64,000 nt of DNA from Silene latifolia (lineage: Eukaryota; Streptophyta; Magnoliopsida; Caryophyllales; Caryophyllaceae), in the NCBI RefSeq assembly GCF_048544455.1, contig NC_133536.1:196853325-196917324 (forward strand), read 5' to 3'. This document shows positions 37,115 to 48,230 of this stretch, piece after piece (within the stretch, counting starts at the first letter, position 1; every line of letters starts with the position of its first letter). The notes below the pieces were generated by a model, which did not search any database, had not been told where the DNA came from, and saw only the letters and a list, made by a program, of their open reading frames with translations. The position numbers and the translations under genes are program-made.

Positions 37115-38458
37115 TGTAACACCCCCATACTCCAAGTGCCTTACCAGGACCACCCGGGTATAAGGATGCTACCATCTCGGTTACCGAGGCATGATAATCA
37201 TAAGACAATGAAGAAACATACTTTATTAAATAAGTTTAAGTGATTACATACCAAAACCAATCGTAAGCAAAATACAATTGTTCTCAAACTATAAACCAAC
37301 CGAAAGGAACTATTCTAATAAACACAAATGAAGACTAAAGACTCGATATGTGATGACTCCATCCCCACTAGATCCCACGCGTATCCAAGATATACCGCTA
37401 AATCAAATCGCTCACCACCCCCGAATGGATCACCACAGTTTTTAAAACATTTAAACGGGGTCAGTACTAATCACACAATTTACATATATATATCAACAAT
37501 CCAATAAACAGACAGCTTAAACTTCACACACACACACACACAACCACACCAATCCCAACAATCTCAATCACCGACTGTCCACTGGACCAACCCTGCCAGT
37601 GGGGGACCGCAGCCGTTCCCACCTAAGCCCCGCTCATCATACCGAGCGATAACCCTGTCCATTAATGTGCACATCCCCTTCCGTGGCGGGTTCCACGAAG
37701 GGCGAAACTAGGGCGTGAAGTCACTCCCGCAAGTGACCCCACTCAGTCGAGAACGCATCTCGAGAACCAATCAAGAACAACCACAACCACAATCACAACA
37801 ATCACTATATCAAACAACCAAATACAACACATCACCAATATCCCATTATGGGACTAATACTGAGTAGGAAATCCTACCTGGAAAGCACAATTATCAGACG
37901 GTCTCTACAGCTGTGTCAAAAGCCTCTTGTACAAAACCTCCTCCTATCATACAACATACAAATGCTACCAAATCATACACTACTCATAAAAACCCCCAAT
38001 CTCTAAATTAGGGTTTAACCAAATCAAGGGAAAAATAATAAAAAGGGTACGTAGATCTTACCCTCGACGCAAGGAATCCAACGATATAAACAACGACAAG
38101 AACTGACCGTCTGAACTCCGGGAATTGCTAAGAATGCGATTAGGAAGATGAACTGGTTGCTTTCTCTCTTAAACAGGGTTTTAGGTTTTGTAAAAGTGAT
38201 TTAAAACAATGACGACGAAACTTAAATACCTTAATCGCATAATTAACAAAACCCGAGAAAATCCCCCGTAAAACCAGACACTCGATCGAGTACCCAAGGC
38301 TACTCGATCGAGTACCCCCTTACTCGATCGAGTACCCCAGCTACTCGATCGAGTACCCAACAGGTCAGAAACTATTTTATTTCGCAACTTGCCCTTACTC
38401 GACAGAGTAAGGGCTACTCGATAGAGTACCCCAAGACATATAAATACGGAGTATTACA
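37115..38458 (-). repeat. 5' LTR of element C (1344 bp)
   Basis: It matches 31285-32625 almost throughout. Most differences are at CTG/CAG-type sites, for example CCAACTG against CCAATCG near 37256. Confidence 0.94.
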
Positions 38459-38506
38459 GTTTTATCGTTTAATTGATTGTATTTCCCCATTTCTTACTTG
38501 ATTAGG

Positions 38507-39787
38507 ATGGAAATTAGTACATTGCCTTCGACTAGCTCGACCGTTGTCCCATCCTCGACTGAGACGGTGGTCCCAGCTGTTACCATCGTCACTCCGACTG
38601 TCAGTACCGTTGTTTTCCCTACTGTTCTTTCTGCTGGTACTACTTCTACTGTTGCTAGCTCCGCTCCTGTTGCTGCTAGCCTTGTTTTAGCCTCCAATAT
38701 TTCTGCTAGCACTACTGCTAGCTCTGTTTCTGATGCCTCTACTAGTACAACCGCTGCTAGTACTTCTGGTACCGTGTCTACTCTGGTGACGACCCCTGCT
38801 GAGCCGTCACCAGCCGCCTACCGGGCTGCCTTAGTACCTCGTTCCATTACTGGACGGGCTTCTTCCTCAGTTACTAGAGGACGGGGTCAATGTGAACAAC
38901 ATTGAGTTGTCTATTCTTGGAGGTTACCTGAACATTGATAGTGAGGGACCTTTTATGCTTAACGTTGCTTATTTGACTGCTCAATATTTTCATAATGTGG
39001 GGCAGAAGACATCAGGCACCATTGTTTGCGGTGGCATAGCCACCTTTCTTGCCCGCTTTATCTTCCCCGCCTTTCCTCGTGACTTACAGCACCTAGACAC
39101 TGATAGGTACCTTGACCTCGCTGCTATGCTGTCTATGTTTTGGCTTGCTTCTGACTAGCAGACATGGAAGATTTGTGGTTCCTTGTCTGCAACCTTACCT
39201 TGTACCACCCTGCCCCGTCTCGTCCCCTGCCTACTGTTAAGGGCAGGATACCTCCACCACTACCATTTTTCCACCTCCCACTTGCTCCACCTCCTACCAT
39301 TTCCGCTTCTAAGAAGCGGAAGAGACCTGAGACCGGAGAGGGATCCATACCGTCTACGGGTGGCCAGTCTTCCATGGCCATTCCTACCCCGATCCCTACT
39401 CCCGCGCCTGACCAGACACAGCCGCTTTACCCGGCTAATTTTATTCCTCCTCCACCTTTCGAGGCATCCACGGTCATGGACCAAGGGCGTCGTGACAGTT
39501 TGCTTCTCGAGCTTCTTAGCAGGCAGGCTCATATGGAGCGGGACATAGCTATTGCTATGTTCCCTTTATACGAGTATCATATGATGAGGCGACATCCTAT
39601 CCTTGAGGGCTGGCCACACCCGTCTTTCTACCGGTACCCGACGGAGGGGTACCCACAGCCAACCAGTGATGAGGACACAACTGAGGAGGAGGCGAGGAAC
39701 CGAGCTGAGGAGGGGAGGAGGAGAGAGCAGGAGAGGGACCCAGACTACACGGTGGTGGAGGACGTGGTGGACGAGGCTGACGAGTAG
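38507..39787 (+). pseudogene. Env-position ORF of the Athila-like element (ATHILA ORF-1-like)
   Basis: An ATG at 38507 opens a Ser/Thr/Ala/Val-rich N-terminal part (about 125 codons). After a one-base shift near 38890 the conserved-looking core follows: NNIELSILGGYLNIDSEGPF and later NVAYLTAQYFHNVGQKTSG. A third frame (39164-39787, 207 codons) gives a Pro-rich stretch, a basic KKRKRPE patch and an acidic Glu/Arg-rich tail ending at 39787. The order, the position downstream of gag-pro and the core sequence resemble the poorly characterised ORF carried by Athila-type elements. Its function is unknown. Two frameshifts mean it is not translatable as read. Confidence 0.6.
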
Positions 39788-41490
39788 CTATTGGTCTACT
39801 CACTTCCCCAGTTTTCTAGCTGGTTTGGGAAAGTTCGTGTTTTGTATGTCCATTCTTGCCGTTTTACTTCTTTTAGTCTCCTTTTTATTTTTATTTTTTC
39901 TTTCTTTATCGGTTGTATTTTCCCGTTCCCATGTATATATCTGCTGGTGTATGCTGGAGGACAATGAGGGCGTTGTCCGTTTTGGTTTGGGGAGGGTAAT
40001 GCATCCTTTGAGTCTGCATTTTGCATTGTTTTTGCATTCACGTTTACCTTTTTCTGCTTGCATTGTATTTATTTCTTTCAAATATCATAAAAATCATAAA
40101 AATCCAAAAAAAAATAGAAAATTTCAAATATTCAAAAAATATTCACGTTTCATTTTGCATATAGGTTGAGTCGGAACGGTTGATTTCCGTGATGAAATTG
40201 CACTTTAACTTGTAATTTTTACTTGAGCCTTGCACTTTATTGACAGTCATTAGTTTAGTCTTGCGCTTATCTACAAGTTAATGTCAAAAATTTAGCTGAC
40301 CGGGTAGACTTGACCTGATAAATTGGCAACCTACTTTACAATTTTTGAGTTTTAGAGCCATATTTCTGGTGACATTCATGACCAGTTCATTAGAAATTGA
40401 GAGTAGTACTCCTTGCATAGCATGTCTATCACTTTTGCATATTTATGACATTCGATTTCTTGTTAAATGCATACATTCGGGTTTGTGGTCGGTGTCACAT
40501 GAAGGGAGTTGCTTGCAAATTTCTCTTTCTTTAATTTTCACCCATTTAGCTCCACTTTAGCCAAATATAGCCTTTTTGACCCATTAGCTACACCCAAATT
40601 TAAGCCTGCCTTGTTAAGCTAGTTTAGTGTGACTTTTGTGGTATAATCATCCATGTTGCAAGTTTGGCCTGTTTTCATCTGTTGGGAGTTGGTAGAAAAA
40701 TGAGAAGGAATGAGAAAATAAAAAAAAAAGGGACGTGAAGAAAGAAAAAAAAGTTGAAAAAATGAATTCACGTGAGCAGAAGAAGAAGAAAAGAAAGAAA
40801 AAATGAAAAAAAAAAAAGGTTGAGTTGTATGAAACAAGATCGCCTGTGCTTATTTTTACCTTGTGACGGTCTTACTCCTCTGTCTTATTCATATATTTTT
40901 GAGGAGATAGTGTATTTGGTTAGTGAGTTGTGTGCCAATGAAGGGCACTTGTGCTTTATTTTGCAGTCAGCTGAGACTCGGATGATTTTACATGGTCTTA
41001 TTTAGGAGCTAGCTTGACGCTTTACCTTCACATTTCCATAATTTGTTTTGCCCTTTCTCACCTGAACCTCACTTTTCCATATCATTTGTGAGCCCTCGGC
41101 TGTGACGGACATTGTTGGTTGGAATGTATGTATTGTATTTGAATCGTCTATCATTTTTGATTACATGCATGTTATGTAAGTCGCAGTTTAGGTGAGTGAC
41201 TGTTTCTCTCTCTCTCTCTCTTACACATATATTCACCCTTTGCTTCATGAGAGAAGAGTGACCCGTGAGAGTCCGATTTTGTTGGTCTTGCATGGTCGAT
41301 AGGTCAGCTTTATTTATGGACATCTTATAACTCGTTTGCGTATTGACTGCTGTAGCTGTGACTGTTAATTTTGACTGCATTAAATTGGTTTGAGTAGACA
41401 AGTTATAGCTAGCTCTGAGTTTCCATTTCCGTTCCATTAGTTTGCATTTAGTTTACTCGAGGACAAGTAAAGGTTCGGTTTGGAGAGATT
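39788..41490 (+). other. 3' non-coding region of the Athila-like element
   Basis: It includes a GGACAATGAGGGCGTTGTCC inverted motif (39958-39977) and the purine tract GGGGAGGG shortly after. A-rich and GA-rich stretches (40700-40820) and a CT run (41205-41220) occur, and no reading frame is supported. The LTR is preceded by GGTTTGGAGAGATT, which is the likely polypurine tract. Confidence 0.6.
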
Positions 41491-41645
41491 TGATATGTGC
41501 AATTTATATAGACTATTTAGCCTTTTATTGCACGCATTTCTATGCCTTTTTGTATCGCTATGTATTGCAAAATGGCCTGAATTGGCTACTTTGGTTTGTT
41601 TTGTCTAATTTGCAGAAATGAACCTGAAAGTGGTGAAACCGCGCT
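41491..41645 (+). repeat. Truncated 3' LTR of the Athila-like element
   Basis: TGATATGTGCAATTTATATA onward matches the first ~155 bases of 25876-27337 with scattered substitutions. The match stops at GAAACCGCGC, where unrelated sequence starts. Confidence 0.85.
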
Positions 41646-42460
41646 GTTGACGATGGTCGCCTGATCGCCGACGTGATTCCGACTGGATTGCTACAGGGGA
41701 TAGCCGCGGTGATGGTCGACTGAGCTGTAGGGTGGTGTTTTATATGGCGGTTTCGTGATTTTCTTTGGTTGCAGCGGCGATATTTGAGCGCTGATGGCCG
41801 TTTTCAGGGTGATTCGGTGGTATCACCGGTGCTCTCTGAGGTGGTCGACGGATGTTGTGCTGGATGGTGGTCGGAGGGGTGTAGTGGTGCTCACATGGTT
41901 ATGAGAGGAGTGTGGTTGTAGTGAGACGATCGGGAATGGTGGGAAGGTGCACGGTGGCGGTCGTGTTGGTGATGGTGGCGGCTGTGGTGGTGTTAGTGGC
42001 GGCGATGCTGGTGGTGTTAGTGGCGGCAACGCTGGTGATTGACGGTGGTAGATGGTACATGGTGATTAGTTGATAGATACACAAAATACCACCCCAAATA
42101 CACACCATATTAATACGGGATACATGTGTATCCGGCAGTATAACCATGTGTATCTGGTATTAATACGATGCGTATCCGGAAGTATAAATTTGTGTATCCA
42201 GAAATATTATAATGTGTATCTGGCTTTAATGTCATGTGTATCCGCAAAAAATATAAAATGTATCCGTAAAAAAATTAGTTTAAAAAAAGTGTAAAACTGT
42301 ATGTATAATTTTAGTGTGGAAAAAGTGTATCTAGTTATGTTATAAAATGTATCTAATAAGAAGTGTATCTCATAAGGTAATAAAATGTATCTAAAAAAAA
42401 GTGTGTAAATAAGCTAGTTCGTACGGTTCGCGTCGTAAGTCAGTTCGTACCTGAACCCGC

Positions 42461-42462
<2 letters not shown>
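41646..42462. mobile_element. Element Y: right part of a MULE-like element
   Basis: The right end (42419-42462) holds GTTCGTACGGTTCGCG and GTTCGTACCTGAACCCG, homologous to the right end of element X (about 49750-49798). It abuts the same AT microsatellite. GTG/GGC-rich DNA (41660-42050) may be captured sequence. 42115-42400 is a minisatellite with core GTGTATCYGG. No left terminus was found; the left part seems lost at the junction with the truncated LTR. Confidence 0.45.
42115..42400. repeat. Minisatellite, core GTGTATCYGG/GTGTATCTAG
   Basis: GTGTATC repeats every ~20-30 bases, with degenerate AT-rich spacers. It is related in style to the arrays in elements X and Z. Confidence 0.75.

Positions 42463-42533
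<71 letters not shown>
42463..42533. repeat. AT dinucleotide microsatellite (71 bp)
   Basis: A perfect (AT)n run separates the right end of element Y from the left end of element X. Confidence 0.98.
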
Positions 42534-42538
<5 letters not shown>

Positions 42539-43500
42539 GGATCTGTTTAACTAATAGTTCGGTGCGAACTTACGAACTGAATAAAGACCACCAGATAAAA
42601 CAACTGAACGAATGAGATCAACTATTTATTCCTTACACGCACAAAGCCAAACCCCTAAATCACTCCCCCCACATTCTCTCTCCTCCCTCTCTTACCAGCT
42701 GCCATTCACCTCTGCCGCCTTCCAACAATATCGCCGGCGGCCACCGCCATCGGCGTCTATTACCCACGCTTTCATTTCGCCTCCCATTATAGTTCATCCT
42801 CCCATCACCATACATTGTTATCTAATTCCGCCTGCAACGACCAGACGACGACGACGACGACTCCGACAATCACGAACAGATCTGACCACATTCGTCAGTT
42901 TATTTAACTCCTATGGCGGAGTAGTTTCCTCACCATGTACTTTACCCTTGTTCTCGTCAACGCTCCTTCTTCAGAATCCCTTATTTTCGCCGTGACGGTC
43001 GTCGTGGGCTCGTTAGACCACCATTTCACCGCTGCTACAGGGCTAAGGGGAGAGGTTGACATGATGATAATGTTGTAGGTTATTGGGCCTTTTGCGATGA
43101 TGTTGTATTTATAAGGTGGCTGGGTTGTAGTGGGGTGGCGTCTAAGGTTTATGTGTTAGTCAGCTGGGGGCGTAGTGGAGTAGTGCGAACAATATTGTGT
43201 TGTTCTATGTTTGTCGGAGTTTCTGAGTTGTTGTGGTCAATTGTAGGGCGATGGTAGTTGGTGGGATGTGGCTGGTAAGTGGTATTGGGCGGTGACTGTG
43301 GTGGTTGGCGGTGGGCTATGAGTAGTCAGGTTGTTGCATTGGATAAACGAAATATGGTTCGAGGTACACAAATTAACATTTCAGATAGACACATTAATTT
43401 GTGTATCTGGAGCACTAGTTTGTGAACTTGGGAGTAACAACTTGTGTATTGAGTAGTTCTTATGGTGATCAAACTGCCTTAAAAATAGTACCGATTTGTG
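42534..43500. other. Left part of element X
   Basis: It has a C/T-rich stretch (42650-42720) and CGACGACGACGACGAC (42844-42860), then GT-rich DNA. The open frame at 42612-42995 is low complexity (Ser/Pro/Arg) without a recognisable domain. It may be a captured 5' leader, but that cannot be shown. Confidence 0.35.
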
Positions 43501-43639
43501 TTGTAATTCTCTATAAATAGGTGATTAAACTGCCTCAAAAATAGTTGATGCTATGTTTTGTCATCTTCATCCGCTTTCTATCTTGCCATCTCGAAGAGCC
43601 CTTGAGAATTAAGAAACTAGGATAATTTTACACAATAAT

Positions 43640-44245
43640 TCTCTATAAATAGGTGATTAAGCTAGATACACTTTTTAACCTTTGCTAGATACACTCATTT
43701 GACAAGCTAGATACATTCTTTTACCTTGTTAGATACACATATTTAACAAGTTGGATACACCCTTGTTAGATACACATCTTTGAGAAACTAGATACACTCA
43801 TTTACCTTATTAGATACACATATTTGATAAGCTAGATACACTTTTTAACCTTTGCTAGATACACTTATTTGACAAGCTAAATACACTCTTTTACCTTGTT
43901 AGATACACAATTTTGCCAAGCTAGATACACTCATTTACCTTACTAGATACACTTCTTTACTTTGTAGATAGTCTCATTTAAATTAAAGGAGTGTATCTAG
44001 CAAGTTAAAGGTATGTATCTAGTAATTTAAAAGAGCGTATCCAGCACCCTAAAGGTATGTATCTAGTAACTTAAAGGAGTGTATCTAGCAAGTTAAAGGT
44101 ATGTATCTAGTCATTTAAATTAATGTATCGAGCAAACTAAAGGTATGTATCTAGTAACTTAAAGGAGTATTTAGCAAGTTAAAGGTATGTATCTAGTAAT
44201 TTAAAGAAATGTATCTAACAAGCTAAATATATGTATCCCACAAAT
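43640..44245. repeat. Minisatellite with inverted halves, core GTGTATCTAG
   Basis: From about 43665 to 43970 the repeat reads CTAGATACAC. From about 43990 to 44240 it reads GTGTATCTAG or ATGTATCTAG. Units are ~20-25 bases with AAGTTAAAG-type spacers. The orientation flips once near 43980. Confidence 0.85.
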
Positions 44246-45233
44246 GATATGAGGTACAATTTGTCAACGTGGCGTATTGCTAGGTAATTATATACTAAAC
44301 CATTTTCAGAAGAAAAAACTAATGGAATATTGTGGTCATCAACATAAAGAGGGTGTCTTGCTAATGTTCATGTTATGTTGGAAAGATTTTCCAAGGTTTT
44401 TAGCGTGATGAGGGAGGTTGTGCCTACCCGCCAAACGTCAAGGTTTTTGTGGCCGATCGTGGCGGTCGGGTGGTATAATGGCACTAGTGGGGATAGGGGT
44501 GAGGTGAGGTGAGGTATGGAGGAAACAAAAATTAATGAAATGGGGAACGATTATATTTACAAACATGACAATTGTATCCAAATCAAAACACTTTCAATAT
44601 AGAAAGGATTTTATAGACAAGAAGAGTTGTTCATACTTTCTTTCTTGCTCCCCCCCTCTCATCCTTTGTTTTTTCTCCAAACAAAGGATTACAACTATAA
44701 ATGCATAATTAAACAAGCCTTTTTGGGGACCATGAAGACATCCCGCCACTTGAACTAGCTTTGCTCTCGCTCCCCTCGTTCCCACATGTCTTCTTTCCGC
44801 GTGCCAGGAATTTTTTAAAAGTTCGATCTTTGATATGAATGTACTATCCATTGTCTACGAGAGACATAGCTAGTTATAAAAGTGCAGAGCTAAAATGCAT
44901 CACCATTACAAATATTTGTTCAAAAAATGATAATCTAAAATTTAAATCGCGACCTATTGGTATAAGCTGAAGGTCTAAGAATCATTAGTTGCAGTTTCAA
45001 TTACATGATGACCAACCTCTAAATCCTGTCAGAAGGATAATTCAAAAGGGAAGGGGGATGATATCAACACACGTGAATTAATAAGGGAATCCAGCAGGAA
45101 AATTAGAAGATGCTTGTATTAACAGAATGGTGAAAGGTGAAAAGGTGGATTAGGCCAGAATGAAAAAGACTCAATCAAAGACCCTTTGCCGAGTAAAGGG
45201 TGGCAGCACAAAAAAGCACGTCTCTTAAAGTCT
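44246..45233. other. Element X, interior without recognised gene
   Basis: A minus-strand frame at 44594-44851 is open for 85 codons but shows no known motif. Part of this stretch may be 3' flanking DNA of the captured GET1-like gene. Confidence 0.35.
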
Positions 45234-46013
45234 TTATGGGATGACTTTTCGACAGATGAGCTTGCTCACTCGAGTGCACAAAATTAGCCAAGGTATGATT
45301 CCAACCTGCAATTATACTTGTATGAGCACATTTTCAGTTTACGGTTTATATTCGTATAAGCACAGCTCACCAATCACGTGACTAGAGATAAAAGGTTTTA
45401 CAAGAATGGGGCACATACCGTCACTTTGTCTGCCGAACCACTGCCTGATTTCCAAGATAAAACATTTCCTGCACCAAGGTAGACAAATGATGAAATGAGG
45501 TTCCACTCGATTGATTTTTGGATTAAACTAGGGCACAAACAACTAATGATGGTAATTGACCCCATTGTATTAAATATCGGTCAGGACACGGCATGTGACC
45601 AAGTTATTAAGGTTTTGAAGGTTACTGCAACCACAATTTGAGACGACATCAGTCACATTATATCAAAACGACTGAGATAATGCCACATTAACCGATTAAA
45701 TCAAGCCTCCAACCGAAATTTAGTACCATGATTATTCATCTTTTTTGGAACAACAAAATAGTAGATGTCCCTTACCAAAGGGTTGAACAACTTCTTTGGA
45801 AATTGCTGCAATAGGAGATTTCCAAAACCAAAATGCCAGGAGAAGATAAGCTAATGCCTGCAAAACAAACAGGTTGATATAAAATTTGCAATCTCCAACG
45901 AATTTAGGAGTAGCACCACAGTCTACAGATACAAATACCCACCTTTATAGGAGTCACGTACTTCATAAATGGATCGTAAGATGCCTTCCTCTGCAATATC
46001 CGTTGTTCTTGAT
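45234..46013 (-). pseudogene. GET1: GET1/WRB-like tail-anchored protein receptor, C-terminal exons
   Basis: Four exons with proper borders are readable on the minus strand: 46013-45943, 45857-45776, 45468-45419 and 45305-45234, the last ending in TAA. Reading phases join cleanly. Residues run QEQRILQRKASYDPFMKYV, then a membrane segment LAYLLLAFWFWKSPIAAIS, then VVQPFG and SWKSGSGSADKVT, and finally VGIIPWLILCTRVSKLICR. The FWFW...PIA.IS...VQPFG and VGIIPWL..TRVSK blocks are hallmarks of plant GET1, the ER membrane receptor for tail-anchored protein insertion. The N-terminal exons (first membrane segment and coiled coil) are missing. It therefore looks like a captured 3' gene fragment rather than a working gene. 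All four exons are open, so capture may be recent. Confidence 0.7.
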
Positions 46014-46846
46014 CTGCATAAATGTTTCAACATTTGACAGATAATTTGGTAGAAAATGGTAACATGGTATCCATATGAAATACTTTCCAAAACTCTTAAG
46101 AGTATAAGGCCATCATACACTAATGTAGCAAGTTTGCAAATGTGCTTCTATAGGCACTGGAACATTACTACATAACATACAAACTCAGCTGGAAAGTGAA
46201 AAGTGGGCAACAAGAGCTAGCAGTCTAGACTCTACCAAACACAGCTAAATATATGTATCTAATAGCTTAAAAGAGTGTATCTAGCAAGTTAATGGTATGT
46301 ATCTTGTAATCAATACACATTCAAACAATTCTTACTTGTGACGGTCAAAAGTTATAACGGCAATCACAACCAATTTATTTAATGTTAAAAAGGAATGGGG
46401 TTGCACATCACCTATTAACCATGTGCACTTTGTATACGTCTTAGAAGTCAAGTGTCTTAGAACGCAATATCTTGAACATACATGAGAAACATATATATGA
46501 TTAACCAGCCACATACAAAGAAAACACTGCATAAGCCCAACGGGAAAAGAGTAATCCAATCTTCATTGCATTTTCTATGATCTTTTTCGTCTCTAGAACA
46601 GGGCTTCTTTTTTCAGTTTTATTTATTCTATTTTTCATTTTCAGGTTTGTGGGGTCAGGGTCAAAGAACCCAGGCTAACTTCGTTACTCCGAACGAAGAA
46701 ACAAAAATGCATTCCCAACTGTTAAAAAAACCATAGCTCGGAAGAAAGCAAATTAATTCAACATAACAACTCAAACGAGTTTATTCTAAATATCACACTT
46801 AGGCAACCTCAAAGTAACATTATAAAATAAAAGAAAAAAAATTTCA
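46014..46846. other. Spacer between the two captured gene fragments
   Basis: It contains a short stretch of the element's own minisatellite (GTGTATCTAG/ATGTATCTAATAG, 46245-46315). This suggests that the two fragments were joined inside the element. No exon is recognised. Confidence 0.5.
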
Positions 46847-47680
46847 TTACATCATTGGAGTATCTTCCTCAGAGAGATGAATGTCATCTTGTTTGATTCC
46901 CTTAGATAACTGTGCAGCAAGTTCCATCAGCAAAGCAGATACTAGGAGTAAATTTGAAAGCCAGAGAGAACGTCAGGTTGCTATAGGAAACAATCATACC
47001 ATGTATTTCTAACAAATTAGGTTTAGAACGTACATGATCCCATCCAAGACATCCCCGTCGCAAATAATGACCCGAAAAGCTGCCCAAGTATAGCACCAGC
47101 ACCAATAAACCCAAACAATCTTGAACCCGATCAACGCAAATGACGATTCTGGTGCACGAAAATCCACACATGTTACACTGAGAAGGTAGGCAGACAATAA
47201 CAAACCTCGCCATCCATAACATCAACAACTCTTGCCCATGTTGAAGATATGGTTATCAGGTTCATCAAAGCAATCTAGAGAGGTACGATGACATCAAATT
47301 AGAAGCTTTAATTTCAAAACAGAGAACCGAGGTACACTTAAAACAAGGATATTATCATACCCAAAGGAACAGTCCAATTCTAACTGAGATGTAGTACCAC
47401 GAGTGGCCATCCCAACCTGATTGGGCGAGATTAGTGTCATTCTCATCAGGATTTTGAACATGCTCTGAAGAAGAAGGTGCATCGACTGAATTCTGGGAGA
47501 CAAGAAGGGATTAAAACAGCTAAAGCATTACAAGAGAAATAAATTGTGATTATAATTGGATATTGACTGACCGCCAATATTTAGTGATCCTACCTTCAGA
47601 TTGGAGGCTCCTGAAGAATGCCATAACACGAAAAATACAACAAGTGACAAGGCAAAGAATCTGTGTATCAGCACCAACGC
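46847..47680 (-). pseudogene. Multi-pass membrane (transporter-like) protein, C-terminal exons
   Basis: Exons on the minus strand: 47680-47594 (LVLIHRFFALSLVVFFVLW), 47492-47361 (NLAQSGWDGHSWYYISVRI, ending at TTCCTTTGG), 47274-47206 (IALMNLITISSTWARVVDVM), about 47130-47034 (SGSRLFGFIGAGAILGQLFG) and about 46980-46847 (LLMELAAQLSKGIKQDD, stop TAA). The sequence resembles a conserved plant multi-pass membrane protein of the MFS or ADP/ATP-carrier-like type; the family name is from memory and not certain. The first three exons join in phase. The fourth lacks a normal AG acceptor, and the fourth-fifth join meets a stop, so the copy is broken. N-terminal exons are absent, as expected for a captured fragment. 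Confidence 0.55.
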
Positions 47681-48230
47681 CTGAAAATGTAAAACCAACC
47701 TATACATGAATACATTGATGTTAACCTTGGAACTTAAGTACATATGCAAACATAGATAAAGCAAAAATCCCGCTGTGATTTACCATGATCATACACAAAG
47801 AAGCAATGTTCCTTAATAAAATAAGCATGGAAACTTGAACGACGAAAACTTGCACATACCGCAACTCACGCTAATATGTCAAGCTCCGTGTTATAAGCTA
47901 CTAACCCTAGCATATTACACATACATATCATAACAAAACTTTGTGCAATATACCATCAGATTCTAAATAAAAATTGGCAAGTGCCTCAAACACAACAGAG
48001 ATGAAAACTATCAGATACTCCATATGTGTTTGATCCTGGAGGACCATTGACGGGGCTTATCATTGATGTTGTGGTAACATGTTTGCAACACGGATGGTAT
48101 TATGTTATGTACTTATGTGTCGTTTCAAAAAATCTCTATTATGATCCTCCAGGACAAGGATCATGTGAAGGGCCAAGTTTTGATACGCATTAAAAATATG
48201 AGGAAGGCATATTTAATTATACCACTTTAT
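47681..48230. other. Element X, unassigned interior
   Basis: Upstream exons of the membrane-protein fragment were sought on the minus strand and not recognised. TGATCCTGGAGGA (about 48028) and GATCCTCCAGGA (about 48142) form a short inverted repeat. Confidence 0.4.

Larger units (their letters stand above)
31285..38458 (-). mobile_element. Element C: non-autonomous gypsy-type retrotransposon inside the Athila-like element
   Basis: LTRs 31285-32625 and 37115-38458 are nearly identical and flanked by a perfect 5-bp duplication GTTTT (31280-31284 and 38459-38463). The primer site (37101-37112) and purine tract (at 32626) put the element on the minus strand. The 4.5-kb interior has no recognisable gag or pol and is extremely poor in G on the plus strand. 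Removing C restores continuity of the host element. It is therefore a younger insertion and, by its ends, a relative of A and B. Confidence 0.93.
25876..41645 (+). mobile_element. Athila-like gypsy element, defective, split by element C
   Basis: A 5' LTR (25876-27337) is followed by a TTTGGCGCCGTTGAC primer site of the kind used by Athila/Tat elements. Then come decayed gag and protease, a promoter-like stretch, an ORF in the env position, a long 3' non-coding part and the first ~155 bp of the 3' LTR (from 41491). No reverse transcriptase, RNase H or integrase sequence is seen between protease and the downstream ORF, so the element could not replicate alone. Element C interrupts it at 31285. 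The 3' LTR ends abruptly at about 41645 where unrelated MULE-like DNA begins, so its 3' target duplication cannot be read. Confidence 0.85.

Noticed and set aside
38181-38387. Minus-strand frame with GTRSS repeats (also 32311-32529)
   Set aside because: Translated CTCGATCGAG units in the LTRs of element C.
41823-42147. Pro- or Thr-rich minus-strand frames
   Set aside because: Low-complexity GGTGGT-type DNA; no domain and no splice context.
42612-42995. 127-codon plus-strand frame in element X
   Set aside because: Ser/Pro/Arg-rich low complexity in C-rich DNA; kept only as part of the element's left end.
45234-47680. Reading the GET1-like and membrane-protein exons as functional host genes
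   Set aside because: 5' exons are missing for both, splice sites are damaged in one, and minisatellite of the element lies between and around them.
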